Shown here piece by piece: positions 10,301 through 18,700 of a DNA stretch of 64,000 nucleotides. Origin of the DNA: an uncultured Clostridia bacterium (GTDB lineage Bacteria > Bacillota > Clostridia > Christensenellales > Borkfalkiaceae); assembly GCA_947624445.1 (NCBI GenBank), contig CANQKF010000001.1:1-64000 (forward strand). Reading direction: 5' to 3'. Each line of letters begins with the position of its first letter. The first letter of the stretch is position 1. The notes beneath the pieces are model-generated. The model was not told the origin of the DNA. It saw only the letters and a program-made list of their open reading frames with translations, and ran no database searches. Made by a program: the position numbers and the translations under genes.

Positions 10301-10495
10301 CAACGTCGCGTTCAGGATTGCTCCCGAGTAGGGAGTGAGGTCAATCACCCCCCTGTCATCGAAGAGCGCGACCTCAACATAGCGCGTTTGGACGTCGTTC
10401 TGCTGGGCGGGGATAACGACGACGGGCGAAGCGTTATAGTCCACCGTAGGAAGCAGAATCCGTTTAACAGCTTTCCCGACTAAGTTTATCTCCAT
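4358..10495 (-). CDS. DGR-diversified tail fibre/receptor-binding protein (2045 aa): BppU-like N-terminus, CotH-like region, leucine-rich repeats, InlB-type B-repeats, C-type-lectin-like VR domain
   Basis: N-term MEINLVGKAVKRILLPTVDYN; GTSSAGYARKNYKIKFKG (CotH-like); about three 'VxFYNxDxxx...YxFSGW' repeats; C-term NWWERSASFNSSGSFCRVANDGYAGSAAAAYSFGVAPAFKV. Confidence 0.85.
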   Translation of the reverse strand: MEINLVGKAVKRILLPTVDYNASPVVVIPAQQNDVQTRYVEVALFDDRGVIDLTPYSGAILNATLPDQTPMFINCDVIKADSATDGTRKNTVLVGIGSSLLAAEGRVPCEVSVFDEGKTMWLTSKTFYVVVYKSQASNEAVEATPEYNSLQEMLKELEESENARVKAEEERQAAEAEREKKTGEALDRAEELVTKYDTDKEAVERGLAMLEEYNMTAAEDAARAETAMTAAESAAERAEAAQDAMQENFASIEAKLLTKADNLFFDTEDGKLYLLSEGEKIGDGVTVATSGGGGGGGSSNNAILTLQSTTGWLTKSIAENQECLITGIWSSLEGDLPTGAGTLTVTVGGIVKRTTNIEQGPFSISVGEYLTTGTNSIRISVTDVYNNKRTISYTVTVVALSLSSTFNANRAYSDAINYTYVPRGNVSKIVHFIIDGEEEGTETVLVSGRQQTYIIEKQTHGSHTFEVYFTAMVDGQDVESNHLYYDLICTEAGNNTPIIASSFNREELEQFETVNIPYIVYNPASVSSTVTLSVNGRVVSTLTVGRTEQIWTYRADTSGEVQLEIACGEAKKTFTVNVAGSSIDVEAETRDLDLYLTSTGRSNSELEPAKWEFNDIACTFAGYNWVNDGWQIDARGIPVHRVTGNARLTIPLKVFENDFRITGKTIEIEFATRDVLDYDAVVMSCFSGNRGFEITAQEALLKSEMSEISTQYKEDEHIRLSFVVEKAAENRLIYIYLNGIMCGAARYSENDDFSQGVPVNITVGSNDCTIDIYNIRVYSNDLTRYQILDNWIADTQDVEERLARYNRNAVYDDYGSIVADKLPTNIPYLILQAETLPQYKGNKVDVDGSYTDKNDSAKSFEFEGASADVQGTSSAGYARKNYKIKFKGFKHNDVDQETYQLRANSIPTKTFTFKADVASSEGANNVELVRLYNETCPYKTPPQEENPNVRQGIDGLPIVIFHNDGQTTTFLGKYNFNNDKGTPEVYGFTEGDESWEILNNTSNRTLFKSADFDATDENGEKLWKEDFEARYPEYEDEQEPDISNLQPFVAWVASTDQTAATNAPLPEAKTWGGVKYESDTKEYRLAKFKNEFSEHAELQSAIYYYLFTELFLMVDSRAKNAFPSKFGSGKVCWLPYDMDTAIGINNEGSLVFGYELEDIDKVDEADVYNGQQSVFWINLREAFGNEIRSMYQELRSQNKLSYEIVEKAFEEHQAVWSEAIWNEDAYYKYLQPLLEEGADYLQMLQGSKSEQRKWWLYNRFRYIDSKYNAGDAQSDMIVLRGYAKSNISIEPYADIYASILFGSYLRQVRALRGKSYEIECPVDNLNDTEIHIYSASQIKSTGDLSGLKVGRADFSKATKLQYLKLGDAAEGYTNPNLTTLTLGNNVLLKTLDLRNCINLASEVNVSASPNIEEIYLEGTKISGVVLPNGGILKTLHLPETVTSIKLLNQTALTDFSMPSYEHVTSFWIENSGVAVDSANIVKDLDEGSRVRLIGVNWNFQDTKALMEVFDALDTMRGIDESGGNTQNAQVTGNVNIVNVRYSEFERLQSEYPDINFTYENLLYKVEYKNKDGSILYTAELVGGANAEDPVEQGYISEPKMDDAEDTKYSYRGWDKLPTNVQKDEVVTAQYDETYAVFFYNDTVLLYTTWVENGGRATFSGEDPTKDQTPQYKYSFSGWATINGAPASPAVLDKITGPLTVYAAFIATIRQYTVQFYNGDSFIESVVVDYGADAECSQTPEPSQEGDRFSGWIPSNKNIQEDTTCRATFTNPNVLNSTAWSVISEISEKGQGANYFSVGDCKEVTLNGTIGTLELLEQKLYVYILGFDHNERYEGKGIHFGTFKSAQIDGESLCLTDSHYSNYTSNGSKWFNMNHSSNTNVGGWQGCDLRYDILGSVHEKGAQNAAETTATSPVENTLMAALPFDLRQVMKPMTKFTDNYGNSSNTEDHVTETTDYLPLLAEYEIFGSRSYANNYERNRQAQYAYYAAGNTKIKKRFNGTIGDAANWWERSASFNSSGSFCRVANDGYAGSAAAAYSFGVAPAFKV
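4372..4488 (-). repeat. DGR variable repeat (VR), 117 bp
   Basis: 27 substitutions versus TR, all at TR adenine positions; encodes the C-terminus of the 2045-aa protein. Confidence 0.95.
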
Positions 10496-10497
10496 TC

Positions 10498-10878
10498 TTA
10501 TTCCTCCTCTTTAATAAATTCATCGAGCGCGAATATCTCCGACATGGATAATTTCAACCCGGAAAGTTCGTCCGGAGTGAATTTTATATTCGGAGTTTCA
10601 ACATCCGTACTTTCAATCACGGCGGCAGCATCTTTACATTCTTGGACCCTCGCAGGGTCAATCTTAATGTTGCCTCCATTGTCCACGATGCACTTCCCGT
10701 TCTCATCGCGCTCAGCGTAAATTTCTATAAGTTCTTTGATTTTTGTATTATAAAAGACGTCCTCGTCTTCGGACGCCTTAATGAACTTAGCCATCTTATA
10801 CGCCACCTTTGCAAACACTTTATCATTCGCGTGCGACAAGAAGACGCTTCTCGCCCGAATGAGTTTCCGTAGCTCCAT
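10498..10878 (-). CDS. Hypothetical tail-module protein (126 aa)
   Basis: ORF between the two tail fibre genes. Confidence 0.6.
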   Translation of the reverse strand: MELRKLIRARSVFLSHANDKVFAKVAYKMAKFIKASEDEDVFYNTKIKELIEIYAERDENGKCIVDNGGNIKIDPARVQECKDAAAVIESTDVETPNIKFTPDELSGLKLSMSEIFALDEFIKEEE

Positions 10879-13800
10879 TTATTCGTTTTTCTCCTTATTT
10901 GATTCCAAATCGCGAACGCGCGACTTCAATTTTTGTATTTCTTTGACGCACAAAGCAATAAATTCGTCATACCTCAGACAACACGTCTTTTCTCCATCGA
11001 CGTGCGTTATATCAAGGTACGCAGCAAATTCATCGGTGTCCAGTCCGCAAATGGCAACCGCCTCCTTGACATCTTGGGCAATAAACCCCGTGTGGTACCT
11101 ACCAGATGTTCCTCTGTTATACTTAAACCGAACCGGCCTCAAAGCATCGAATAACTGTTCATATCTGTCCCCCAATGCCTCAATGCTGTTTTTGTATTGC
11201 TTATCAGAGGTGATTGCGGCGCCATCGCTCATTTGCCAAGTACCCCTCAGCTCACCACTATCGGCATAAAGTGTCATCCAGCTCTTCGCTTGACTATTCG
11301 CAGAAGCGGACATGGTGATATTTGAAACCGAAAAGAAGTCGTTTTTTGCTCCAACGGTTAAACTCGCTATGTGGTCGCCTTCTGTGGTTGCATATATGAA
11401 TGAGCCTAATGGAGTATATTCTCCATCCCCCCGCGTATTAATGTTTAGGTAGTTTGTGCCTCCGCCATATAATTCAAGGGCATCTGTGTTGTGCATATTA
11501 AGGCTACCATACGACAGCGTAGCTCCAAAGCTGTCTTTTTTATTTCCGTCGTAAGTCGTTTCAAGTAAGGTTGTAAGCGTCCCTGGCATCAACCTAACGT
11601 AGTAATCATCTACCTTATCTGTGGATGTGCTTTTTTCTCCAAGAAGGATTTCCCCCTTTTTAGTTTGAAGCACGCCACTTTTGCTTATCGTGAAGTTCCC
11701 TCCACCAATGTTAATGCCATCAACGCCAATGTATACACCATCGGTGCCGTCCGAACGCGACATCGAATCGCACCCATTGTACAGAGAAGTCGTTCCTATG
11801 GTAAATCCACCTATGGAACCGCCCTCTGCCTCAATCTCACCCTCAATGTGCGCTCCTTTTGCTGTGATTTTTCCATCGGCGTCGAGCGTAAAGTTCGTGC
11901 TTGCGATGCTAAGCTGCCCAGTGGAAAACGCGATTGAGTCAGCATGAGCATTGAGTGTTGCGCGCTTGTTATTGTCAACGGAGAAAATAAACCCCTTGGG
12001 GTCTGGGGCATCGCTCACATGGTCATAGCCTATTGTAACGCCATCCTGAAGCGTAAGTTTTGTGGCCACAATCTCGCCGACAATCGTCAAGTTGCCGTAT
12101 CTGTCTGCCTGAAAAACGGCATCGCCATAATCATCCCTGATCAATATCCCATCTTCGTTTAGAAGTATTGTGCCAGACGCATTGCGGATTTGCAATTCTC
12201 TCCCGAGCATCAAATCCCCAATAATAGCTTCGGCAATTAGCCCATAGGCCTGCACATTCTCCCCTTTGTCGTTAACGTAAGTTACCCTTCCAAGCGCAAG
12301 GGATGCCGTCTCCCAGTTATCGCTCGTAAAGAGAATTGTGTTGTTCATGATGCGGATTTGTTCATCCTCAAATGTTGTCTGTGAGTTATCCGTCCATTTC
12401 CTGCCGAGAATACCCGTAGCATCGACGATGAACTCTTGATTGTACATATTCCCCTTTGCAATGCGAAGGGTTGCGTCGAGCGGATCCATGACAAGATTTG
12501 AAATCTTTTCTTTGTTTCTTGTGTAATCGGTCAGGTTTGACCAGTTGGCAGCAACTGTTCTGGAGACCGAAGATGTCTCTTTGAGAAGGTCTGCAAAGGT
12601 CATCGCGGTGTCCTCAGGCCTCGAAGCATTAGAGAACGTCATTGAAAACGTATCCGACTTATCGAGGTCGTACTCGAGTGTCATGAGCGCGAGATGGTAC
12701 AAAACCCCGTCCGCTTTCTCTATTGTAATGCTCCGTCCAAGCTCGAGTTCATCCGTAAACTGCTTGAACTCTATGAGACGGATGAAGTTGATGGCATCGA
12801 CCGTCAGTTCAAATTTCGGCTGGCATGACTTCGCGAGGTCCGCCTTCGCCGCGGTCATAAGCTCTCCCGCAAGCGAGATGCGCTCTGCCATTGTTGTTGT
12901 ATCGTATGTCGCAAAGTTGCTGCTCGAATAGCTACCCTCGATCCAGTAGTTAGAAAGTTCGTTATAGATCGGCAGCCCGAGTTCTTGTCCGCGACGGGAA
13001 ATGAACTTCTCCACGTTGCAAAGGTTCGTGATGTACTCGAGCTTCTCTTGAAGCGCACCAATGTCGCTCGTCAGCCTCTCCGCAACGCTGTTCAGGTCCT
13101 TGCTGATATGGTTCTGCCAAAGCGTAATCCACGAGCCGGACTCGATATACGTTGTGTAGCGGTCAAACCCAGAGACGTAGAAGCAGTAGATGGAGACAAT
13201 CCCATCCGCGCTGATGACTGCTCTGTAGCGCACTCCATCGTAAACAAAATAACCGTTTGATTGAGAGAGGGTTATTGTGTTTCCGTTTGGCATAGTAACC
13301 TTGCAGCCACCCGTCGTCGCCTCAACCGTGAATTTAACGCCGCGAACTTCGACTGTTCCGCTACCAGATATCGAATCGTTTTCGTCCTTGACGACACCGA
13401 CCTCAGACGAAACAACGAGCTTGCAATAGCTCCTCGCGTCCCCGTCCATGAAATAGAAGCGAACAGCGCTGTTCGCCACGTCATCTTGGTCGAAGTAGTT
13501 CGTGATGAATGACCGCGGCGTTCCGTTCATCCCAGAGCCGCTGAATACGAACTCATAATGAAACTTGTCGTCAGTCCCAACCTTTTTCGGAGTCGGGGCG
13601 GTTGTGTAACCATTGATGGTCGACAGCTCTGTGAATGCGGTATTCCAAAATGTCGTCCCGCTCTTCATACTCTTCGCGCCAGCGTCAACCGTCTCCGCCG
13701 TAACATATCCAGAGCCATTCAAAGCTTCTTCCCGTTTCGTTCGCCACTGGTCGCAAGCGGCCTGCAAATCCGTTAGTTTCAGATTTGCGTATTGAATATC

Positions 13801-14889
13801 GGCATCAGACTGCGCCTGCTGCGCGTAAAGTTCTTGTAACTTTTCAACAAGCGTTCCGTATGCCTCCGTGTGTCCTGTTCTCGAAGGGTCGTCCTTCTGC
13901 CACTTTTCAAACTCAATCTCCCATGCGTCAAGAGCCTCGATAAGCTCCTTGGACATCCACGGGTACTCCACCCCGTCATCGTCGACGAGGCGCTTATAGT
14001 ACGAAAAGTCAACGATATAATTCGTACCCATTGGGTTGACTGTTGTGATGTCGAGGTCGTTCCCTTCGCAATCCAGAACCGTCACAATGTCCTCCGCATC
14101 CTCGTTTATCGTGATTGAGTTGAGGACATTTTGAAGCGAAAGGTAGATGTTGGTCGGCTTCGTGATCGCCTCAAGGGTCTTCACCTTGATTGCGTGATGC
14201 AGGATATCGAACTCAAAGACGACCTCAAACGCTTTCTCGACGTCGTTGACGATGAACTCATAGCCGTTCGTGTCGGTCTTTTCTTCGAAGCTCCTGCAAA
14301 TATTGTCCGCATCTTCTGCTGACGTGTAGATATCGGAGCTACTCCGTGAACGGAATCGCAGGGAAGGGTCTATGTATGTCAATGTCCATTCTTTGTAGTC
14401 CTCGGTGGGTTCCATCTCCGACATGGTAAGTGCGACCTTGATGCCGAGCTGCTTGCTCAGCTGACCGACAACGGACGGTATCGCAGAAAGGTTGCTGCTG
14501 TCATATATATCGTCGTAGCGGTCGTTCGGATTATAAAACATATAGACCCTGTTTTCCGTCACAAATCCCCTATCGAAAAGGACGGTCTGGTGAGATTTTG
14601 CCGTAACATTTTTCTGACACTTATCCCCTTCGACGACCTCCTCCGCTGTCTTGATTTGGAACCATCCGATGTTGTCGACATAGACAAGCCGCTTCGACTT
14701 GATGAGGTTGTAGCTTTCTTCCGTGCCTTCGATTTTGGGAACGGTAAAAGACAGTTCTGACAGGTCGTTAAAACGCAACGTGAGCGTTCTGTTCACGCCG
14801 TGAAGCGCACACAGAAATCTCTGGTCTGGATTACACAAGTACATATCCGGACTTTCGATGCGCTTGTAGTAATCAAAGCTGTTCTTCAT
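10879..14889 (-). CDS. Tail-associated protein (Tal/endopeptidase-tail-like) with C-terminal S74-type intramolecular chaperone
   Basis: 1336 aa; N-term resembles phage tail endopeptidase; C-term SDKQYKNSIEALGDRYEQLFDALRPVRFKYN...HTGFIAQDVKEA typical of peptidase S74 chaperone domains. Confidence 0.85.
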   Translation of the reverse strand: MKNSFDYYKRIESPDMYLCNPDQRFLCALHGVNRTLTLRFNDLSELSFTVPKIEGTEESYNLIKSKRLVYVDNIGWFQIKTAEEVVEGDKCQKNVTAKSHQTVLFDRGFVTENRVYMFYNPNDRYDDIYDSSNLSAIPSVVGQLSKQLGIKVALTMSEMEPTEDYKEWTLTYIDPSLRFRSRSSSDIYTSAEDADNICRSFEEKTDTNGYEFIVNDVEKAFEVVFEFDILHHAIKVKTLEAITKPTNIYLSLQNVLNSITINEDAEDIVTVLDCEGNDLDITTVNPMGTNYIVDFSYYKRLVDDDGVEYPWMSKELIEALDAWEIEFEKWQKDDPSRTGHTEAYGTLVEKLQELYAQQAQSDADIQYANLKLTDLQAACDQWRTKREEALNGSGYVTAETVDAGAKSMKSGTTFWNTAFTELSTINGYTTAPTPKKVGTDDKFHYEFVFSGSGMNGTPRSFITNYFDQDDVANSAVRFYFMDGDARSYCKLVVSSEVGVVKDENDSISGSGTVEVRGVKFTVEATTGGCKVTMPNGNTITLSQSNGYFVYDGVRYRAVISADGIVSIYCFYVSGFDRYTTYIESGSWITLWQNHISKDLNSVAERLTSDIGALQEKLEYITNLCNVEKFISRRGQELGLPIYNELSNYWIEGSYSSSNFATYDTTTMAERISLAGELMTAAKADLAKSCQPKFELTVDAINFIRLIEFKQFTDELELGRSITIEKADGVLYHLALMTLEYDLDKSDTFSMTFSNASRPEDTAMTFADLLKETSSVSRTVAANWSNLTDYTRNKEKISNLVMDPLDATLRIAKGNMYNQEFIVDATGILGRKWTDNSQTTFEDEQIRIMNNTILFTSDNWETASLALGRVTYVNDKGENVQAYGLIAEAIIGDLMLGRELQIRNASGTILLNEDGILIRDDYGDAVFQADRYGNLTIVGEIVATKLTLQDGVTIGYDHVSDAPDPKGFIFSVDNNKRATLNAHADSIAFSTGQLSIASTNFTLDADGKITAKGAHIEGEIEAEGGSIGGFTIGTTSLYNGCDSMSRSDGTDGVYIGVDGINIGGGNFTISKSGVLQTKKGEILLGEKSTSTDKVDDYYVRLMPGTLTTLLETTYDGNKKDSFGATLSYGSLNMHNTDALELYGGGTNYLNINTRGDGEYTPLGSFIYATTEGDHIASLTVGAKNDFFSVSNITMSASANSQAKSWMTLYADSGELRGTWQMSDGAAITSDKQYKNSIEALGDRYEQLFDALRPVRFKYNRGTSGRYHTGFIAQDVKEAVAICGLDTDEFAAYLDITHVDGEKTCCLRYDEFIALCVKEIQKLKSRVRDLESNKEKNE

Positions 14890-14908
14890 ATTTACCTCCC
14901 ATTATTAT

Positions 14909-15691
14909 TTAGAAACTGATTTTTACGTACTGCGGGCAAGTGATCTTCACCGTCCCTTTGATTTTGATTTTGAGCATATTTAACCCGCTACGGAGCCTGA
15001 GCCACCGCTTTGAGAATTTGCTGAGAAGCGTTGCGCCGTCACCCGTGATGACTTTCAACTCGTTATCGACAACATATGACTTTTTGGGTGTCAAATCGTC
15101 AAAAGAAAAAACTCTCGACGTATCGTCCGAAATGTTCGTTATCGACACACTTCCGTCATCTGCCGTAAACTCGACCACGGGATAGACATAAGCGTCTGGA
15201 ATGTCGGAATGATTGACAAACCGTATATTCTTTTCGGTGCCATCTCCCGTAAACTTTACAATAGTAGGCGAACCATAGCAGTATTCCGAGTCGAACGTCG
15301 CTGAAACATTGATGCCGATACACGCGCCCATGTGGTAAATCAAGCCAGAGACGGTAAACACGCACTTGTATTTCAACCCGTCATATTCGGGCTGCATAAG
15401 CACAAGCTCGCGAAAACCATGCCGTGCGTCAAGCCATCTAAGAATATCGCGAAGAACTTCTTCGCAGATCGGCATCTCACTTACCAAAGTAAAGTCATAT
15501 GTTGGCGGACTGTCAAGCGACACGTCCGTGTAGAAGTATTTATGCGACAGCGGCGGTTTCTCCGCGGAAACGGTATGCGTCACATACGGTGTCTCGCTCG
15601 TCCCGCCGCCTCCGTCATCAAAGCTTGCTATTTGCAAGCCGTATTTCCCGGAGTGTACGCCGTCGTACATAAATTCGGTTGCCGTTAACAT
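14909..15691 (-). CDS. Distal tail protein (Dit-like)
   Basis: 260 aa; position between tape measure and Tal; N-term EFMYDGVHSGKYGLQIASFDDGGG. Confidence 0.7.
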   Translation of the reverse strand: MLTATEFMYDGVHSGKYGLQIASFDDGGGGTSETPYVTHTVSAEKPPLSHKYFYTDVSLDSPPTYDFTLVSEMPICEEVLRDILRWLDARHGFRELVLMQPEYDGLKYKCVFTVSGLIYHMGACIGINVSATFDSEYCYGSPTIVKFTGDGTEKNIRFVNHSDIPDAYVYPVVEFTADDGSVSITNISDDTSRVFSFDDLTPKKSYVVDNELKVITGDGATLLSKFSKRWLRLRSGLNMLKIKIKGTVKITCPQYVKISF

Positions 15692-15747
15692 AGTACCTCC
15701 TGTATGCTACGAGAGCGGGAGAAATCCCGCTCTCGGTCGCGTTGTTA

Positions 15748-18700
15748 TTATTTCTTGAAGCCGCTCCGATGAAGGGCGCTCTCCATATTCTCGCCCACCT
15801 TTTTTACAGCGGCGTTCACGATATCCTTGAACCGCGGAAGGGTGTCTTCGTCTATGGCGCCGCAGCGAATTTCAATGAGCGGTGAATTGTTGTTAATGGT
15901 AGCTGAACCGGTGCCACCAGAAACCATGGCTGGAAGGGTTTTGCGCATAAATCTATCCATTTGCGACGGGGTAGTCACAAATTCTCCCTTAAGCAATTTT
16001 GCAAACTCTTCATTGCTTCTGAGTTCGGATAAATCTCCAACGAAGCCGCCACTATGGTACATGCCAGTTGCGCGCTTGAGGGCTTCCCAGCCGTTGTTGT
16101 TCCCAACACCATTCCAGAATCTTCCCCATCCGTCCTGCTCGCGCAGACGCACGATGGTTCCGTCGAGACATCCATACAGATTATCCTTGTAAAAGAAGAT
16201 GTCGCGATCTCCGTACCCGTTGATGTCATAGGCTGCTTTATATAATGACGAATCGTCGCCGTCACTCTCAACGTGATAAGTCGTTCCGTTTAGCACAACC
16301 TCGCCATTGTCCCCTTCGCTGTTGCGAGAAATGCCACGACCCCACGCCCCTTTAATCTTGGTCATTTCCTGAGCTTTTTTCTCGTCTTCGCTCAACTCGG
16401 GCGTAGGTGCCTTCGGGGCCTCGTATGCGTCTGATGCGGTTTTTGCGGCTGAGTAGTATTGATCCGCACCACTGTAATCGCCGCCAGACACCCTATTCAT
16501 AAACTCCTTGGCGTCTCCAGAGACGGCCATGCCAGCCTCCTCTTTCTGCTTAAGTTCCGAGTAGAGGTTATACATCTCCTCACCCGTAAACCGCGTGTTT
16601 GTTAGTCCTTCCACACCAGACAAGATGTCTTTAAGGGTTTGCGCGATATTTTCGATTTGTGCGGATATCTTTTCTGTCTCCGCGGTTATAAACGCTTCAT
16701 ATTCTGAGTATTCGTTGTCTAAGGCGGATGTGATATCCTCTATCGCCCTTTCGAGAGTATATTCGTCGAGTTCCTCCTGAGCCTCTTGGAGCTGGCTTTC
16801 CAACTCACGCGCCCTTGCCTGCCCAGACGCAGATCTGTCAAGCCGCGCCACCGCGAGTTGCGTCTGTAAGTCAGCAACATCTTTCTGCTTCTTCGCAAGT
16901 TCCTTTTGATAATCCAGCTCATCTTTATATGTCTCGAGCAAGTCCTTTCGAATGTCAATGAGTTCTTTATATACGTCCAGCTGGTTTTCGAGTTGATCCC
17001 GCAACGCTTCAAGGCGATCCGTTTCCTCATCAATTTTTGCTTCTCGAAGAATGGAGGCCCACTCAATCTCTTTCATGTTGAGGTTATCTTGCGCTATCGC
17101 AAGATTTTTCAAAGCCGTTTCGTAATCATCGTCTTCTTGCGTAAGTCCCCTAAAGGTTTCCTGCGCTTTTTCAAGCGCGATTTGATATTCTTTAAGTGAC
17201 GTAACCGCCATCTCTTGCAGAATGTCGAAATTTGAGGCACCAGAGTAGTTTTCTTGGAGTTTATATCCATCAAGATCTCTGCTAAAATATGTACTTAGCA
17301 ACGAAGGATATTTGTCCATGAGAGTTTGGAGCGTCCCAAGCGATACAATTCCGTTGTCGGAAACATCTTTAAGTGCGTCACTAAGGGCGTCAAACTTGTC
17401 TGTTATCGCCTCAATGTCGTCGACAATGGAAACGCTGGAAAGCTCTTTGAGTTTTGTACGAAGTTCTCCAACAAGCCCCGTCAGGTTGTCCCAGTTCTCC
17501 CCATCCCACATACCAACGGTTGTGAGATAGTCAAATAAATCTTTGACGTCCTCATTCTGAGCCGCTAAGTCCTTCAAGGAATTTCCCGTGATCTTTGAAG
17601 TGTCTGTGAAAGTATTCGCGAAATCCCTAAGTGCCTTTACCGCATCCTTGTTTTGGGTGCGGGAAATAATGCCAGCCCAGGCAGAAACCGCGCTATCCGT
17701 GGATGCCGTGTACATATCAAGAAGCTTATAATAATCATTGAAGTAACTGTCAAGCTTCTCGTTCATGCCATACTCGAACCCACTTAACAAATCCTGATAT
17801 TGCCGGATGGTTTCTATCGCCCACTCCCTGTCGCCGCTATTGCGATAGTCCTTGAGGGCATCCGCAATGCGGCTGTCGAATGTCTGTATAACTTCTCCAC
17901 GGTCATCGCGAATTGTGTTTTGGCTTTTCCATTTATCTAAGGCCTTTTCCGCGGCGTTCATTGCGTCGCGTTGTGCCGTCGTCTCTTGCTCCTGAGCAAC
18001 GGCTTGCTCTTCCCTGAGAAGCTCTAACTCTGCATTCAGCCTATCGAGGTCTTGCTGTTCTGTAAGGGTAAGACCGCCCTTTGCATTAAGCTCGTCAATG
18101 GCCTCTTGAACCTCTTTAATCTTATCTGTGACTTCTGTCAGTTCATCTTTTGCCTCTTGCCAAGCGTCCTTAGCTTCTTTCGCCTTCTCCTTCAAGTTGT
18201 CGAAGCTTGGAACAAGCGCCTTGCAGGCCTCAACGATCATCATTATCGCAGAAAACGCAAGGGATATTGCGGCGAAAATTATATTCGTTTTCATCGCAAG
18301 ATCCATTTGTTTTATGCCTATTATGACCGCAGTTACGATGGCACCGATTGCCACGACGATGCCCGCGCAGAGTTTGACTATATCGTTACTCGTCGAGTTC
18401 GCAATAGACATAATTATGCCAGCGGCGGTCATGACGCCGGCAACAATCGCCTGCATATAACGAGCCTGCGCAGCTGTCGCGGCATTGAGCTTTAACGTGA
18501 GTTGGTCATTCTGAGCAGCCCATTGAGCCATCGCCTTAGCTCCATCGTCGGTCAGGTCGTATGTCGCCTTCAGGTTGTCGACCATAACAGCTGCCTGTTT
18601 ATTGGACTGGGCGTACATCGTGCTCAAGTCCTCTGTCCGAAGACCGGTCGTAGAAAGCGCCTGTCCGAGAGTTGAGTCGGGATCGATATTATTCAACGAA

